Shown piece by piece: positions 27,601 to 36,996 of a stretch of 64,000 nt of DNA. The stretch is from Thermatribacter velox (GTDB taxonomy: Bacteria > Atribacterota > Atribacteria > Atribacterales > Thermatribacteraceae), in NCBI RefSeq assembly GCF_038396615.1, contig NZ_CP121689.1, forward strand, positions 1,500,001 to 1,564,000. The letters are read 5' to 3'. The notes under the pieces were generated by a model that ran no database searches, was not told the DNA's origin, and was given only the letters and a program-made list of their open reading frames with translations. Within the stretch, counting starts at the first letter, position 1. The number at the start of each line of letters is the position of its first letter. The position numbers were made by a program, and so were the translations under genes.

Positions 27601-28440
27601 ATGCACTTAAAAGGTTTAAACAAAATAATCGCTGGCATAGTAATAGCTATAATCATTCTGCTAATGATCTGGCCCTTCTTCTATATATTCTTATCTTCTT
27701 TTAAACCTTTAAAAGAAATAATGTCGAAAGCCACTCTGCTGCCTAAAAATCCCACCCTCAAAAACTACAAAACCCTTTTGTTTGCAAGAACACCAGTCCG
27801 TGATTTTCCAAGGTTTTTATACAACAGCTTAGTAATTTCTTCGCTAACTACAATATGTACAATAGCCATTGCCTCGATAAGTGCTTATGGTATCTCACGC
27901 AACAAAAGGCTAAAAAAGGGCATCATATCTCGTTTTTTGCTTCTTTTGTATGTTTTTCCAACAGTAATACTTCTGGTACCTCTTTATAAAATATTCGCCT
28001 TTCTAAATCTCTACGACAATTTTATTTCCCTAATAATAGTGTATTCTGCACTCGCTGCACCTTTTTGCACCTGGCTTCTAACCTCTTTTTTCGACAATAT
28101 CCCTCGTGATATAGAAGAATCTGCAAGCATAGATGGAGCCAGTTCGACATCAACATTTATTCGCATAGTCTTGCCTCTCGCCGCTCCAGGTTTGGTTGCA
28201 GCAGGTGCATATTCTTTTATAACAGCCTGGGGTGAGTACATGTTTGCCCTGGTGTTAATAAGTAGCAACCTTAAGAAAACAGGACCATTGGGATTAGCCA
28301 CCTTTGCAGCAGAGCAATATATAGAATGGGGTCCTCTCCTTGCGGGTTCGGTATTGATAATGCTTCCGGTGTTTCTCATATTTCTACCTATATCCGGATA
28401 CTTTATAAAGGGCTTCACTGCTGGAGCAGTGAAAGAGTAG
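27601..28440 (+). CDS. Carbohydrate ABC transporter permease, MalG type
   Basis: 279 residues, six membrane helices, EAA loop EESASIDGASSTSTF. It starts on the base after the UroD-like stop; GGAGGAAAGGG in the end of that gene is its ribosome site, so the two are translationally coupled. Partner of the MalF-type permease 25580-26458. Confidence 0.9.
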   Translation: MHLKGLNKIIAGIVIAIIILLMIWPFFYIFLSSFKPLKEIMSKATLLPKNPTLKNYKTLLFARTPVRDFPRFLYNSLVISSLTTICTIAIASISAYGISRNKRLKKGIISRFLLLLYVFPTVILLVPLYKIFAFLNLYDNFISLIIVYSALAAPFCTWLLTSFFDNIPRDIEESASIDGASSTSTFIRIVLPLAAPGLVAAGAYSFITAWGEYMFALVLISSNLKKTGPLGLATFAAEQYIEWGPLLAGSVLIMLPVFLIFLPISGYFIKGFTAGAVKE

Positions 28441-28469
28441 TCCTTAAAAACCAAAAGGAGGGAGAGTTT

Positions 28470-29504
28470 ATGAAATTTTTTGCAAAACTAAGTATATTTT
28501 TAAGCATCTTTCTCTTATTAAGCGTAGTTGGTTTCTCTTCAGCCCTCACAAAGGTTTCTTTACAGATATTGAAAGACATTTACGTTCTACCAGTAGCCGA
28601 GCTTGCCACTACAAAAACCCATCCCGAAATTATAAAAATCGAAAATAACCTTATAGAAGTAACCATCATACCAAATCGAGGTAGAGTGATTGCATCTTAC
28701 GCTCTAAAAAAGCAAGGAGAAAAAATACCCCTTCTCTACAATGAGTTAAACCCATCTCCCATGGTATTACCTGAAGGACTCCACACTGTAGAATTTGGAG
28801 GATATTATCTTTCTCTTCCCTGGAACGAGCGAGATCGTCAGCCTTTTGATCTCTCTTTTGAAATAAAACAAAATACGGAAAATTTGGCGGAAGTTTACCT
28901 TTCGGGAAAGGACATATTCAAAAAAACTCTCACCGAATGCTGGATAAGGGTCAGAAACGATTCCCCTTTAGCTGAAATAGCAACAAAAATAACCAATACC
29001 TCAAAACGAAAAGAAATAACTTTAGATTTTAAAGATTTCACTGTTGTAAACAGTATGGGCGAGTGTCGCTGGCTTCTGCCCATAGAAAAAGTAGAAGTTT
29101 TAGAAAGCGAAGACAATTGGCTTGGCGAACCAGGAACAGTTTTGGCCTCTTTAAGTGAAATCAACGAGTGGAACAAAGCAGAAAAATACTTTCGAGTTTT
29201 AACCAAAGATCGACTTTCTTTACCCTTAGCAGCCTTCCTGTACTCCAAAGAAAACGTCGCTTTTATAAAACTTTGGGGTCCGCAAGATTTCTTCACAAAA
29301 GCTGAAGTTTGGTCCTGGGGAAAATCTTATCCCGAGAAACCAGGAGCCAATGCATATGTAGTACTTTCCAATGTTAGTGAAGGGCTCACTTTAAAACCCC
29401 AGCAAGAGATATCTTTTAAAGTCTATTTAATAGCTTTAGACCACATCTTACAGGAAGAACTTGGAGTTTTATTTAAGAAGGCAAAATCATACTTAGCCAA
29501 CTAA
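28470..29504 (+). CDS. Secreted beta-sandwich protein of unknown function, possibly mutarotase-like
   Basis: 344 residues after choosing the ATG at 28470 (GGAGGGAG upstream); the frame opens earlier but inside the permease gene. A clear signal peptide (MKFFAKLSIFLSIFLLLSVVGFSSA) is followed by KIENNLIEVTIIPNRGRVIASY and GGYYLSLPWNERD, which resemble the N-terminal strands of galactose-mutarotase-like or DUF4380-type domains. The family was not recognised with certainty. As last gene of the SIS/ABC/UroD operon it may bind or epimerise the sugar outside the membrane before uptake. Confidence 0.7.
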   Translation: MKFFAKLSIFLSIFLLLSVVGFSSALTKVSLQILKDIYVLPVAELATTKTHPEIIKIENNLIEVTIIPNRGRVIASYALKKQGEKIPLLYNELNPSPMVLPEGLHTVEFGGYYLSLPWNERDRQPFDLSFEIKQNTENLAEVYLSGKDIFKKTLTECWIRVRNDSPLAEIATKITNTSKRKEITLDFKDFTVVNSMGECRWLLPIEKVEVLESEDNWLGEPGTVLASLSEINEWNKAEKYFRVLTKDRLSLPLAAFLYSKENVAFIKLWGPQDFFTKAEVWSWGKSYPEKPGANAYVVLSNVSEGLTLKPQQEISFKVYLIALDHILQEELGVLFKKAKSYLAN

Positions 29505-29518
29505 AGGTGTACTCTCTA

Positions 29519-29557
29519 AGACCCCAGGCTCAAAGCAAGGTCCAAACCCTGGGGTCT
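29519..29557. terminator. Stem-loop between converging operons
   Basis: AGACCCCAGG (29519-29528) pairs with CCTGGGGTCT (29548-29557). It lies between the end of the plus-strand SIS/ABC operon and the end of nagA on the minus strand, so it may serve both. T tracts are weak. Confidence 0.6.
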
Positions 29558-29574
29558 ACTCTTTATCTTGGTTG

Positions 29575-30720
29575 TCAAAAAATTTTCTCTCCGGCTAAAA
29601 ATACCCCCTGCACTCTAAAATTTTCATCAAAGACCACGATATCAGCAATTTTATTCTTTTCAAGGCTTCCCAACCTATCATCGATTTTTAAGAGTTTAGC
29701 TGGTAACAAGCTGGCCATTCGTGCTAATTCTGGCAGAGAAAGATCAAACAGCTGTTTCAGATTATATAATGCCTGATCTAAAGTAAGAGTACTTCCTGCT
29801 AAGCTCCCGGTTGAAACCATTCTGGCAATGCCGTCTTTCATCTCCATCATTTCTCCACCCATTTCATACATTCCATCCTGCAAACCAGTTGCTCTAATGG
29901 CGTCGCTAATCAAAATAAGTCGATTGCGCTTACACAAAAGAGCAATTTTCATTATTTCAGGTGATACATGTATCAGGTCAGCAATCATTTCCACGCATAT
30001 CCCCTCAAAACCCAGAGCAAAAGCAAGAAGATTGGGAGAACGGTGATGGAGAGGATCCATACCGTTGAAAAGATGGGTTACCAGGCGAGCTCCTTTCAGG
30101 AAGGCCTGGAAGCTTATTCGGTAATCGGCCGTACTATGACCAAGGGAGACCAGGATGTCCTGAGAAGCCAGGTATTCAACTATATCAAGAGCATTATCAA
30201 GTTCTGGGGCGATGGTGACCCTCTTTATAAGGCCTTCGCCGAGTGCAATAAATTCCTTTATTTCATTCAAATCTGGTTTGCGCAAGAAGGAGGCATTCTG
30301 GGCACCCCTTCTTTCAGGGGATAGATAAGGGCCCTCAAGGTGGATGCCCAAAATAGAAGGGAAAAGTTTTTTGCAAGATACTATGGCTTCGATAGCCCTC
30401 TCAGTCCTCTCCTTGCTTTCTGTTAAAGTAGTTGCTAAAAAGCGAGTTACTCCATGCTGAAGGAGAAAGGTAGTTATCCTCTCAATTCCCTCGGGAGAAC
30501 CATCCATAAAGTCTTCTCCCACTGCGCCATGAATATGAAGATCTATGAGCCCCGGGAAGAGATAAGCATCACCAAAGTCAAAAACACCTTCGCACTCCTT
30601 ACTAAAAACGTCCCCAATATGGACATCCTCTATAATGTCCCCTTTAATTAACAAGGATCCCTTAAACACTCCATAAGGAGTAACCAATTGGCCTTTTGCT
30701 ATAAAGCTTTCTTTTTTCAC
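29575..30720 (-). CDS. nagA: N-acetylglucosamine-6-phosphate deacetylase
   Basis: 381 residues, amidohydrolase fold. Seen: GLIDLHIHGAVGEDFMDG (HxH metal motif), GIHLEGPYLSPERRGAQN (metal-binding Glu), VSLGHSTADY, VTHLFNGMDPLHHRSP and ILISDAIRATG (catalytic Asp). It makes glucosamine-6-phosphate and acetate in the cytoplasm. It closes the minus-strand operon of isomerase, ABC importer, SIS protein, FGGY kinase and GntR regulator. That strongly suggests N-acetylated amino sugars as cargo. Confidence 0.95.
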   Translation of the reverse strand: MKKESFIAKGQLVTPYGVFKGSLLIKGDIIEDVHIGDVFSKECEGVFDFGDAYLFPGLIDLHIHGAVGEDFMDGSPEGIERITTFLLQHGVTRFLATTLTESKERTERAIEAIVSCKKLFPSILGIHLEGPYLSPERRGAQNASFLRKPDLNEIKEFIALGEGLIKRVTIAPELDNALDIVEYLASQDILVSLGHSTADYRISFQAFLKGARLVTHLFNGMDPLHHRSPNLLAFALGFEGICVEMIADLIHVSPEIMKIALLCKRNRLILISDAIRATGLQDGMYEMGGEMMEMKDGIARMVSTGSLAGSTLTLDQALYNLKQLFDLSLPELARMASLLPAKLLKIDDRLGSLEKNKIADIVVFDENFRVQGVFLAGEKIF

Positions 30721-30746
30721 CTTTTAACCCTCAACATACAAAAAGC

Positions 30747-31511
30747 TCAAGCTCTGCTTGCAAATTCCGGATTAATCAAATTCACCGTAAATCTATAATT
30801 CTCACCCCTGAAAAGGGTTGTAGTGAATTCTATTGGATTATCCTCCAAATCATAGGTCAATCTCTCGCTAATCATTCCTACGCTTCCACTCGAAGCCTTT
30901 AAAAGCCTAACATGTTCTTCCTCTTTTATAAGTGTGGGCTCCATATCTTGTCTTGCCCAGACCGGAGGCCTGCCAAATTTCTTGAAAACAGCGTAAAGAG
31001 ATTCTCTCTCCAAATCAAGTTTTTCTATGCCTGGGAAAAGCTTTAATGGGATATACGCAACCTGCAAAGCAACAGCTTCACCAGAAGCGTAACGTATTCT
31101 TTTTAAAAACAAAACTTTTTCTCCCTTTTTCAGCTGTAAAAGACTTCTTATCTTTTCAGGAGGAGAAATAACTTTTTTCTCTACAATACGGCTGGAAGGA
31201 ACATAACCTTTTGACTCCATATCCTGAGTAAAACCCACAAGTTCAGTAAGCTTCTCAACTAATTTTCTCCTTCCCACAAAAGTCCCCTTACCAGGTATCC
31301 TTAAAATAAGACCCTCCCTGGAAAGCTCATCCATGGCCTTCCGAACGGTCATCCTGCTGACACCACATAGCGCAGCAAGTTCTCCTTCTGAGTAAAATTT
31401 ATCCCCCGGCTTATAACGACCGCTTTCGATAAGCGTTTTGACCATATTCTTCAACTGTGTATGTAATGGAATAGGTGAGTTTTTGTCTATTGTCCAATTT
31501 CCCATTGTCAT
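30747..31511 (-). CDS. GntR-family regulator with UTRA domain (copy 2)
   Basis: About 254 residues. Winged helix from SPIPLHTQLKNMVK through GDKFYSEGELAALCGVSR and TVRKAMDELSREGLI to PGKGTFVG; UTRA domain after about residue 90. It is a paralog of 21552-22346. The ATG at 31511 shares TGATG with the kinase stop; a TTG at 31514 and an ATG at 31505 are alternatives. It lies between the FGGY kinase and nagA and probably senses an amino-sugar phosphate to control this operon. Confidence 0.9.
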   Translation of the reverse strand: MTMGNWTIDKNSPIPLHTQLKNMVKTLIESGRYKPGDKFYSEGELAALCGVSRMTVRKAMDELSREGLILRIPGKGTFVGRRKLVEKLTELVGFTQDMESKGYVPSSRIVEKKVISPPEKIRSLLQLKKGEKVLFLKRIRYASGEAVALQVAYIPLKLFPGIEKLDLERESLYAVFKKFGRPPVWARQDMEPTLIKEEEHVRLLKASSGSVGMISERLTYDLEDNPIEFTTTLFRGENYRFTVNLINPEFASRA

Positions 31512-32983
31512 CAACTCAATACCGAAACCATTTTAGATTTGTAAAAAGAATACAACCTTAAATAGTACTCTGCGTATCTTTCTTCTGGAAGAAACTGACA
31601 ACCCTCAAAGTCTTCAGCCTTAAATAAAGTTTCCCGGGAAAGACCCATCGCTTCCATACCCAACAAACAAGCCCCAACCGAAGCAGTATCCACGTAAGGG
31701 ACTAAATATGTAGGCAGGTTGAAAACATTGCTGACTATCTTAGGCCAAATATTTAAACGAGCAAGACCTCCACTTAAAATCACCCTCTCAACTTTTCTGA
31801 AGGTCGTTAACGCTTCTTCCAGCGAATCTTTAAGCGCAAAAGCTATGCCTTCCAAAATCGCAAGCACAACGTCCTCCATTTTATGATTAACCTGCAAGCC
31901 CAAAAATGCTGCTTTGGCCTGGTAATTAAAATAAGGGGTTCCGGTACCCATCAAAAATGGATAGAACACTAGTCCTCTATCCGTATTGATTTTCTTAATC
32001 TCTCCAACTTTTTGCCAAAACAAATCCGGGTCACCACCCCAAAAGGAAGAAAGGAACCAGCCCAGGGCCGAGCCTCCTGTCGGAACTGTACCAAGATAAA
32101 AGTACTTATCTGGAATACAGTGCAAAAATACGTATAGCTTGCCTAACACCTCCTTACGTATTTTGTCCGAGCAAAAGAGCAACTGTCCAGCCGTACCAAC
32201 ACACAAAGAAACGTTTTCTTCTACCCCAGCTCCTGTCGACAGAGCGGTAGCCGCAAGATCACCGGCCCCTTTAATGACAGGTAACCCAGAAGGTAGATGA
32301 AACTCTCCGGCGGCCTCTCGAGAAACAGCACCCACTATGCAGCTACTATCGACTACATCTGGTAATATATCCAATCTAAACCCAAGTTCTTTCAGTAAAT
32401 CTTTATCCCAGTTCTTCTTGTATATGTCATATAAGAGGGAGCCTGAGGCATCAGAATAATCCGTGGAAACATCTCCACAAAGTACATAAGCTAGGTAATC
32501 TTTTGGGAAAACCAATTTTATTGCTCTTTTAAACAAGAATGGTTCATGGTTCTTTAACCAGAGCATTTTCGGTAAAGTAAAAGCTTCCTGGGGCAAATTG
32601 CCCATTTTATTCAGGAAATAAGCTTCTCCAAATTTATCTTTAAGTACTTTAACTTCCTCTACAGCCCTTATATCGGACCATATCATGCAAGGATACAAAA
32701 CCTGAAGACTGTCAACATTTATAAGCACTGGCCCATGCATTTGGCCCGTTAAAGCAACACAAGTAAGAGATTCCATCTCTTGGGGGTAAAGAGTAGATAA
32801 TTTATCAGTGATTTTCTTCAAATTAAAAATCCACTGTTCTGGATTTTGTTCAGCAAAAAGGGGTTTAGGGTATTCGGTGACATTGGGAAGAGTTTCTTTA
32901 GCAATTTGCTTACCATTTTTGTCAAAGATAATGCATTTAAGATTGGTTGTTCCTACATCAACCGTCAAGACATATTCTTTCAA
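31511..32983 (-). CDS. FGGY-family carbohydrate kinase
   Basis: 490 residues, the usual length. The ATPase fold shows VDVGTTNLKCIIFD (phosphate-1), GQMHGPVLINVD, IWSDIRA, KGAGDLAATALSTGAG with the catalytic Asp, and VILSGGLARLNIW (adenosine loop). Closest in form to xylulokinases, but the operon (NagA, SIS protein, UTRA regulator) hints at an amino sugar or a derived keto sugar as substrate. Cytoplasmic. Confidence 0.88.
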   Translation of the reverse strand: MKEYVLTVDVGTTNLKCIIFDKNGKQIAKETLPNVTEYPKPLFAEQNPEQWIFNLKKITDKLSTLYPQEMESLTCVALTGQMHGPVLINVDSLQVLYPCMIWSDIRAVEEVKVLKDKFGEAYFLNKMGNLPQEAFTLPKMLWLKNHEPFLFKRAIKLVFPKDYLAYVLCGDVSTDYSDASGSLLYDIYKKNWDKDLLKELGFRLDILPDVVDSSCIVGAVSREAAGEFHLPSGLPVIKGAGDLAATALSTGAGVEENVSLCVGTAGQLLFCSDKIRKEVLGKLYVFLHCIPDKYFYLGTVPTGGSALGWFLSSFWGGDPDLFWQKVGEIKKINTDRGLVFYPFLMGTGTPYFNYQAKAAFLGLQVNHKMEDVVLAILEGIAFALKDSLEEALTTFRKVERVILSGGLARLNIWPKIVSNVFNLPTYLVPYVDTASVGACLLGMEAMGLSRETLFKAEDFEGCQFLPEERYAEYYLRLYSFYKSKMVSVLS

Positions 32984-32996
32984 GAACTTTACCTCC

Positions 32997-33746
32997 CTAC
33001 AACATCTTCACTAGCCTGCGATAATGTTCAATCAATTCTCGATTTTTCTCCTTCCCCCCAGGAAGATTACCACTTACGAAAACAGGAGGTACCACATTAG
33101 ATTCTTTTAACAACTTTGCAATACTTTCGACAAGCAACAAGTTCAAAACAAAAGTACCGATAACTGTTGAAGTGGGAGCAATTTTTTGGGGTAACCCCGA
33201 GATTTCAATGCAAGCATCCCCTATTTCTCCCTTATTATCGATAAAGACGTCACAATACTCAGAGATGCTTTTACAGTTTCTTTTTTCAGCCAAATACTGC
33301 GAATAAGCCTTACTGCCAATACCTATCAACGGTATGCCCCTTTCCCTGGCTATGGAGGCCATTTGAAGTGGAACATAATTGACGCCAGAATTGGAAAAGA
33401 TAATCATAGAGTCTGGGGGAGTTGGTTGAAAGTGTTCAAATATTACCTCAGCAATGCCAGGCTTGTTTTCCAGTAAAGAGGACTTTGCAGCACCAGCGTG
33501 AAGCATCAAACTTGGCTCAAGCATTGGATTAATACAGGCAAGCCCACCTGCTCTGAAAAAAGCCTCTTCAGCAAAAATATGAGAATGGCCTGTTCCAAAT
33601 ATATGAATCAACCCACCTTCCTGAATGGTTTTCGCAAGTATCGAAGCAGCTTGTTTTACATTAGTACTTTCTTCACTTAAAACTCTATCCATCATTTCTT
33701 TAACCCTTTCAAAATAGAGAATTGATTCTTTATTCACTGGAAACAC
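32997..33746 (-). CDS. SIS-domain phosphosugar-binding protein (UPF0309-like), copy 2
   Basis: 249 residues. GGLIHIFGTGHSHIFAEEAFFRAGG is the SIS phosphosugar loop and PDSMIIFSNSGVNYVPLQMA the second; VESIAKLL closes it. It is a paralog of 23355-24110. It lies between the MalG-type permease and the FGGY kinase. The family contains GmhA-like isomerases and MurQ-like etherases; activity is not assignable here. Confidence 0.87.
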   Translation of the reverse strand: MFPVNKESILYFERVKEMMDRVLSEESTNVKQAASILAKTIQEGGLIHIFGTGHSHIFAEEAFFRAGGLACINPMLEPSLMLHAGAAKSSLLENKPGIAEVIFEHFQPTPPDSMIIFSNSGVNYVPLQMASIARERGIPLIGIGSKAYSQYLAEKRNCKSISEYCDVFIDNKGEIGDACIEISGLPQKIAPTSTVIGTFVLNLLLVESIAKLLKESNVVPPVFVSGNLPGGKEKNRELIEHYRRLVKML

Positions 33747-33780
33747 TCCTCCTTAACCAAAACTTGGATCCATCGTAGAA

Positions 33781-34626
33781 CTAATATTTGGTAGCGCCTG
33801 CTGTCAAACCCCTGACAAAACTCTTACCAAACAGGGCGAACAATATCACAGGTGGTATTGCCGTTAAAACAGCTCCAGCCATCAGAAGTCCCCAATCCAC
33901 ATTGTATTGAGTGATAAATCTTGCAATACCTACAGGTAAAGTTTTTTTGAATTCGTCCAGCATGAAGATATTCGCAAAGAGAAACTCCGTCCAAGAAGTA
34001 ATAAAGCAAAAAATAGCTACCGCCCCTATACCTGGCGCTATTAATGGTAAAACCAATTGAAACATTATCCTCAGTCTCCCTGCTCCATCAACTAAAGCTG
34101 CTTCCTCAACCTCTCTTGGAATACTTGATAGAAAAGCTTTTAACAACCACACACCAAGAGGACTCACCAAAGTAACATTTATTAAAACTAAGCTCAACAA
34201 GTTGTTTATAAGTCCAAGCCCAGCAAATATGAGATATAGAGGTACCGTTAATAAAGTAGTAGGAACAGCATAACTAGCAATAACGAAACTCGAGATAATG
34301 TTTTTACCAGGATATTCACATCTATATATACTATATCCCCCTAAGAACACGAGAAAAGTTGATAACAAAGTGGTTAAAAGACCGACTACAATGCTATTGT
34401 AAAGGTAACTAGGGTACTCGGCAACTCTCAGCAGATTTTTGTAATGTTCAACAGTGAAAGTCTCTGGTATGAATGTGGGAATAGCTCTTATAAGCTCATC
34501 AGTCGGTTTGAAAGAGGAGACAAGTATCCAGTAAAAAGGGAACAACACAATTACAAAAAGAAAAACGAGAAGAATAACCTTAACCGCAAAGACTGCATAA
34601 TCTGAACCCCTTAAATATCTCGCCAT
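33781..34626 (-). CDS. Carbohydrate ABC transporter permease, MalG type
   Basis: 281 residues, six membrane helices, EAA loop EEAALVDGAGRLRIM. It lies 33 bp after the MalF-type gene and before the SIS gene. Partner of 34660-35565; the ATPase is encoded elsewhere. Confidence 0.9.
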   Translation of the reverse strand: MARYLRGSDYAVFAVKVILLVFLFVIVLFPFYWILVSSFKPTDELIRAIPTFIPETFTVEHYKNLLRVAEYPSYLYNSIVVGLLTTLLSTFLVFLGGYSIYRCEYPGKNIISSFVIASYAVPTTLLTVPLYLIFAGLGLINNLLSLVLINVTLVSPLGVWLLKAFLSSIPREVEEAALVDGAGRLRIMFQLVLPLIAPGIGAVAIFCFITSWTEFLFANIFMLDEFKKTLPVGIARFITQYNVDWGLLMAGAVLTAIPPVILFALFGKSFVRGLTAGATKY

Positions 34627-34659
34627 AGAAGAAATTCACCGCCCAGCGCCATAATAAGC

Positions 34660-35565
34660 CTATTCTCTCGCATACTCACTTACGCTCATCTTAGTTAAAA
34701 GCAAATAAACGACAACAAACATCGCAAGAAAGACAAAAGCTATAACCGAAATAGTAGCCGCTTCGCTCAATGCAAAAGCTTTAAATCCTCTTTCATATAT
34801 TAAAACCGGCACAGTATAAGTGGCCCTTGAAGGCCCCCCTTGAGTAAGTAACCATACAACGTCAAAGACGTTAAAAGTTAACAGCGGACCCAATATACCC
34901 AATACAGTCATAACAGGCTTCAAATTAGGAAGCGTAACATAAAAAAAGGACTGAAGACTGTTAGCACCATCTACTGCCGCAGCCTCATATTCTTGCTGAG
35001 GAACTGACTGAAGTGCAGCTAGCAAAAGAACAGTAATAAACGGAAACCATCTCCATGAATTAATGAAGATCAAAGCTGGCATAGCCTCATTAATAGACCC
35101 CAGGTAATTAATGGGTTGAGAAATTACGCCAAGCTTCTCCAATAAATAGTTGATAACTCCAAATGTCCCGCTTAACATCCACCGCCACATTATAGCCAAA
35201 ACAACCGTTGGGAGAATCCAGGGCAAGACAATCCACGTTCTCATAAAACTTACTGACCTAATTTTTAGGTTAAGAATCAAAGCCGCAAAAAAACCTAATA
35301 TTGTTTGAAGAGCAACGTTTCCAATCACCCAAAATAAACTTTTGCGAAAAGCATGCCACAACGATGCATCAAGAACCACATTGATATAATTTTTAAGACC
35401 CACAAAAACACCTTTTTCACCTATAAATTCCACGTTCAAGAAGCTAAGTTTTACACACAAAAACAATGGATAACCAATTGTTACGAGCAACCAAACGAGA
35501 AGAGGAGCGATAAGTAAAAGCCCAAATATCGCGTTGCTACTTTTAGGGTTCCATTTTTTGAACAC
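34660..35565 (-). CDS. Carbohydrate ABC transporter permease, MalF type
   Basis: 301 residues, six membrane helices, EAA loop YEAAAVDGANSLQSF. Sequence segments such as FNVFDVVWLLTQGGP and NYLGSINEAMPALIFINSWR resemble the permease at 25580-26458, in line with the two operons being paralogous. Confidence 0.9.
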   Translation of the reverse strand: MFKKWNPKSSNAIFGLLLIAPLLVWLLVTIGYPLFLCVKLSFLNVEFIGEKGVFVGLKNYINVVLDASLWHAFRKSLFWVIGNVALQTILGFFAALILNLKIRSVSFMRTWIVLPWILPTVVLAIMWRWMLSGTFGVINYLLEKLGVISQPINYLGSINEAMPALIFINSWRWFPFITVLLLAALQSVPQQEYEAAAVDGANSLQSFFYVTLPNLKPVMTVLGILGPLLTFNVFDVVWLLTQGGPSRATYTVPVLIYERGFKAFALSEAATISVIAFVFLAMFVVVYLLLTKMSVSEYARE

Positions 35566-35597
35566 CGTTTCTCACCGCCTCAAACGAGTCTTAATTC

Positions 35598-35646
35598 GTC
35601 CCAGACGGATCACAACTTGTTAACAACGTAGCAATCCGTCTGGGAC
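35598..35646 (-). terminator. Long stem-loop after the binding-protein gene
   Basis: GTCCCAGACGGAT (35598-35610) pairs perfectly with ATCCGTCTGGGAC (35634-35646) around a 23-base loop that can itself fold at GTTAAC. It lies between binding protein and MalF-type gene; no T tract follows. Confidence 0.7.
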
Positions 35647-35663
35647 ATAAACGAACAATCAAG

Positions 35664-36965
35664 CTATTTTCTGAGAGCTTTTAACATTTCTTCTTGACCC
35701 CATTCCACTGCTTTAGCTGGATCCACTCCTTCGAGACAAACTTTTTGTACAACTTGAGCCAGAATATTCTGTCCTGATATTCTTCCAATGTTAGGATTCA
35801 CTCTGCCCTTTGTAAAGCCAAAAAGTTTACCATACTTGGACTGTTCGATCATTAACTCAACGTGAGAACGATACTGAGAAATCACGGGATGCGACCAAAA
35901 AGACTCGGATTGTAAGGTATTAGTTGTTACCGGTAAGAAAAGCCCTGGTTCCATCCCAGCAAGCCATTCCCCATTAACTTCTGGATTGAACAAATAATCC
36001 AAGAACTTTTTAATGGCTTCATGCTTTTTGTTATCGGAAGTCAAAACCATTATTCCATTTGAGTAATATATGGAACCCCTCTGTCCATCTTCAGGTATAG
36101 GCACTATTGCACAACCCAAATTTTCTCCAGATACTCCAGACTCTTTTTCAAACGGAAGTAAAAACTGACCCTTTTCTATAGCCACAGCCATTTTGCCTGT
36201 ATTGAAAGCCAACTGGGGTTCTGCCCAAGTCCATGAAGAGGCATCTGGGGGTGAGAGTTCGTACAATTTTTTGTAAAAAGCATATGTTTCAACTGTGCGT
36301 GGGTTGTTAAAAATCAGATTCCCTTCTTCATCAAACAAATCTTCTGCCTTATTGGTAATCATAAAAGTATATATAGCTTGATCTGTATACATATGCTTAC
36401 TAGCGGGAACTCCTATTCCATATATATTTTTGGCTTCAGCAATTTTTTTAGCATAATTTAACAAGTCTTCCCAACTTTTCGGAGGTGTTGCGGGATCAAG
36501 TCCTGTTTCTTTAAAAATATCTTTCCTGTACCACAACATATGAACCATACCGTACGCGGGAACGGCCCAAAGGTGACCATCATAGTTGTAAGGCTCAACT
36601 GCAGCATCTATAAAATCATACCTTTCTCCCAAATACGAAAAAATATCATCAACCGGCTGTACAGCTCCCGAGGACTTCACTGCAGTAGTAAAGTCTGGAA
36701 TTGTAAACATCAGGTCTGGCTGCTGTCTTGCAGCAATAGCTGCCATTACCTTGGTATAAGCTTCCATCCAATCTAAAACTACCTGACGTACACTGATATC
36801 AGGATTGGCCTTATTAAAAGCGTCGATCGTTCTTTGAAATTGTTCTACACGATGAGGAGGTTGCTCCATATGCCATAAAACTACCTCGGTCTTAGCTAAA
36901 GCAAAAGCAGCAAAAACCAACATCAAAACCATAGAGAGAACTATCACGTAAAACCCTTTTCTCAT
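35664..36965 (-). CDS. Extracellular sugar-binding protein of an ABC importer
   Basis: 433 residues with a signal peptide (MRKGFYVIVLSMVLMLVFAA...LAK) and mature start EVVLWHMEQPPHRVEQFQRT. The start at 36965 follows AAGGAGGT; the longer frame to 37097 runs back into the upstream isomerase gene. It is a paralog of 24159-25490. It probably carries an amino sugar or glycan fragment, judging from nagA and the kinase in the same operon. Confidence 0.9.
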   Translation of the reverse strand: MRKGFYVIVLSMVLMLVFAAFALAKTEVVLWHMEQPPHRVEQFQRTIDAFNKANPDISVRQVVLDWMEAYTKVMAAIAARQQPDLMFTIPDFTTAVKSSGAVQPVDDIFSYLGERYDFIDAAVEPYNYDGHLWAVPAYGMVHMLWYRKDIFKETGLDPATPPKSWEDLLNYAKKIAEAKNIYGIGVPASKHMYTDQAIYTFMITNKAEDLFDEEGNLIFNNPRTVETYAFYKKLYELSPPDASSWTWAEPQLAFNTGKMAVAIEKGQFLLPFEKESGVSGENLGCAIVPIPEDGQRGSIYYSNGIMVLTSDNKKHEAIKKFLDYLFNPEVNGEWLAGMEPGLFLPVTTNTLQSESFWSHPVISQYRSHVELMIEQSKYGKLFGFTKGRVNPNIGRISGQNILAQVVQKVCLEGVDPAKAVEWGQEEMLKALRK

Positions 36966-36996
36966 TGTAAAATTAACCTCCTTAAAGGAAGTTTCG

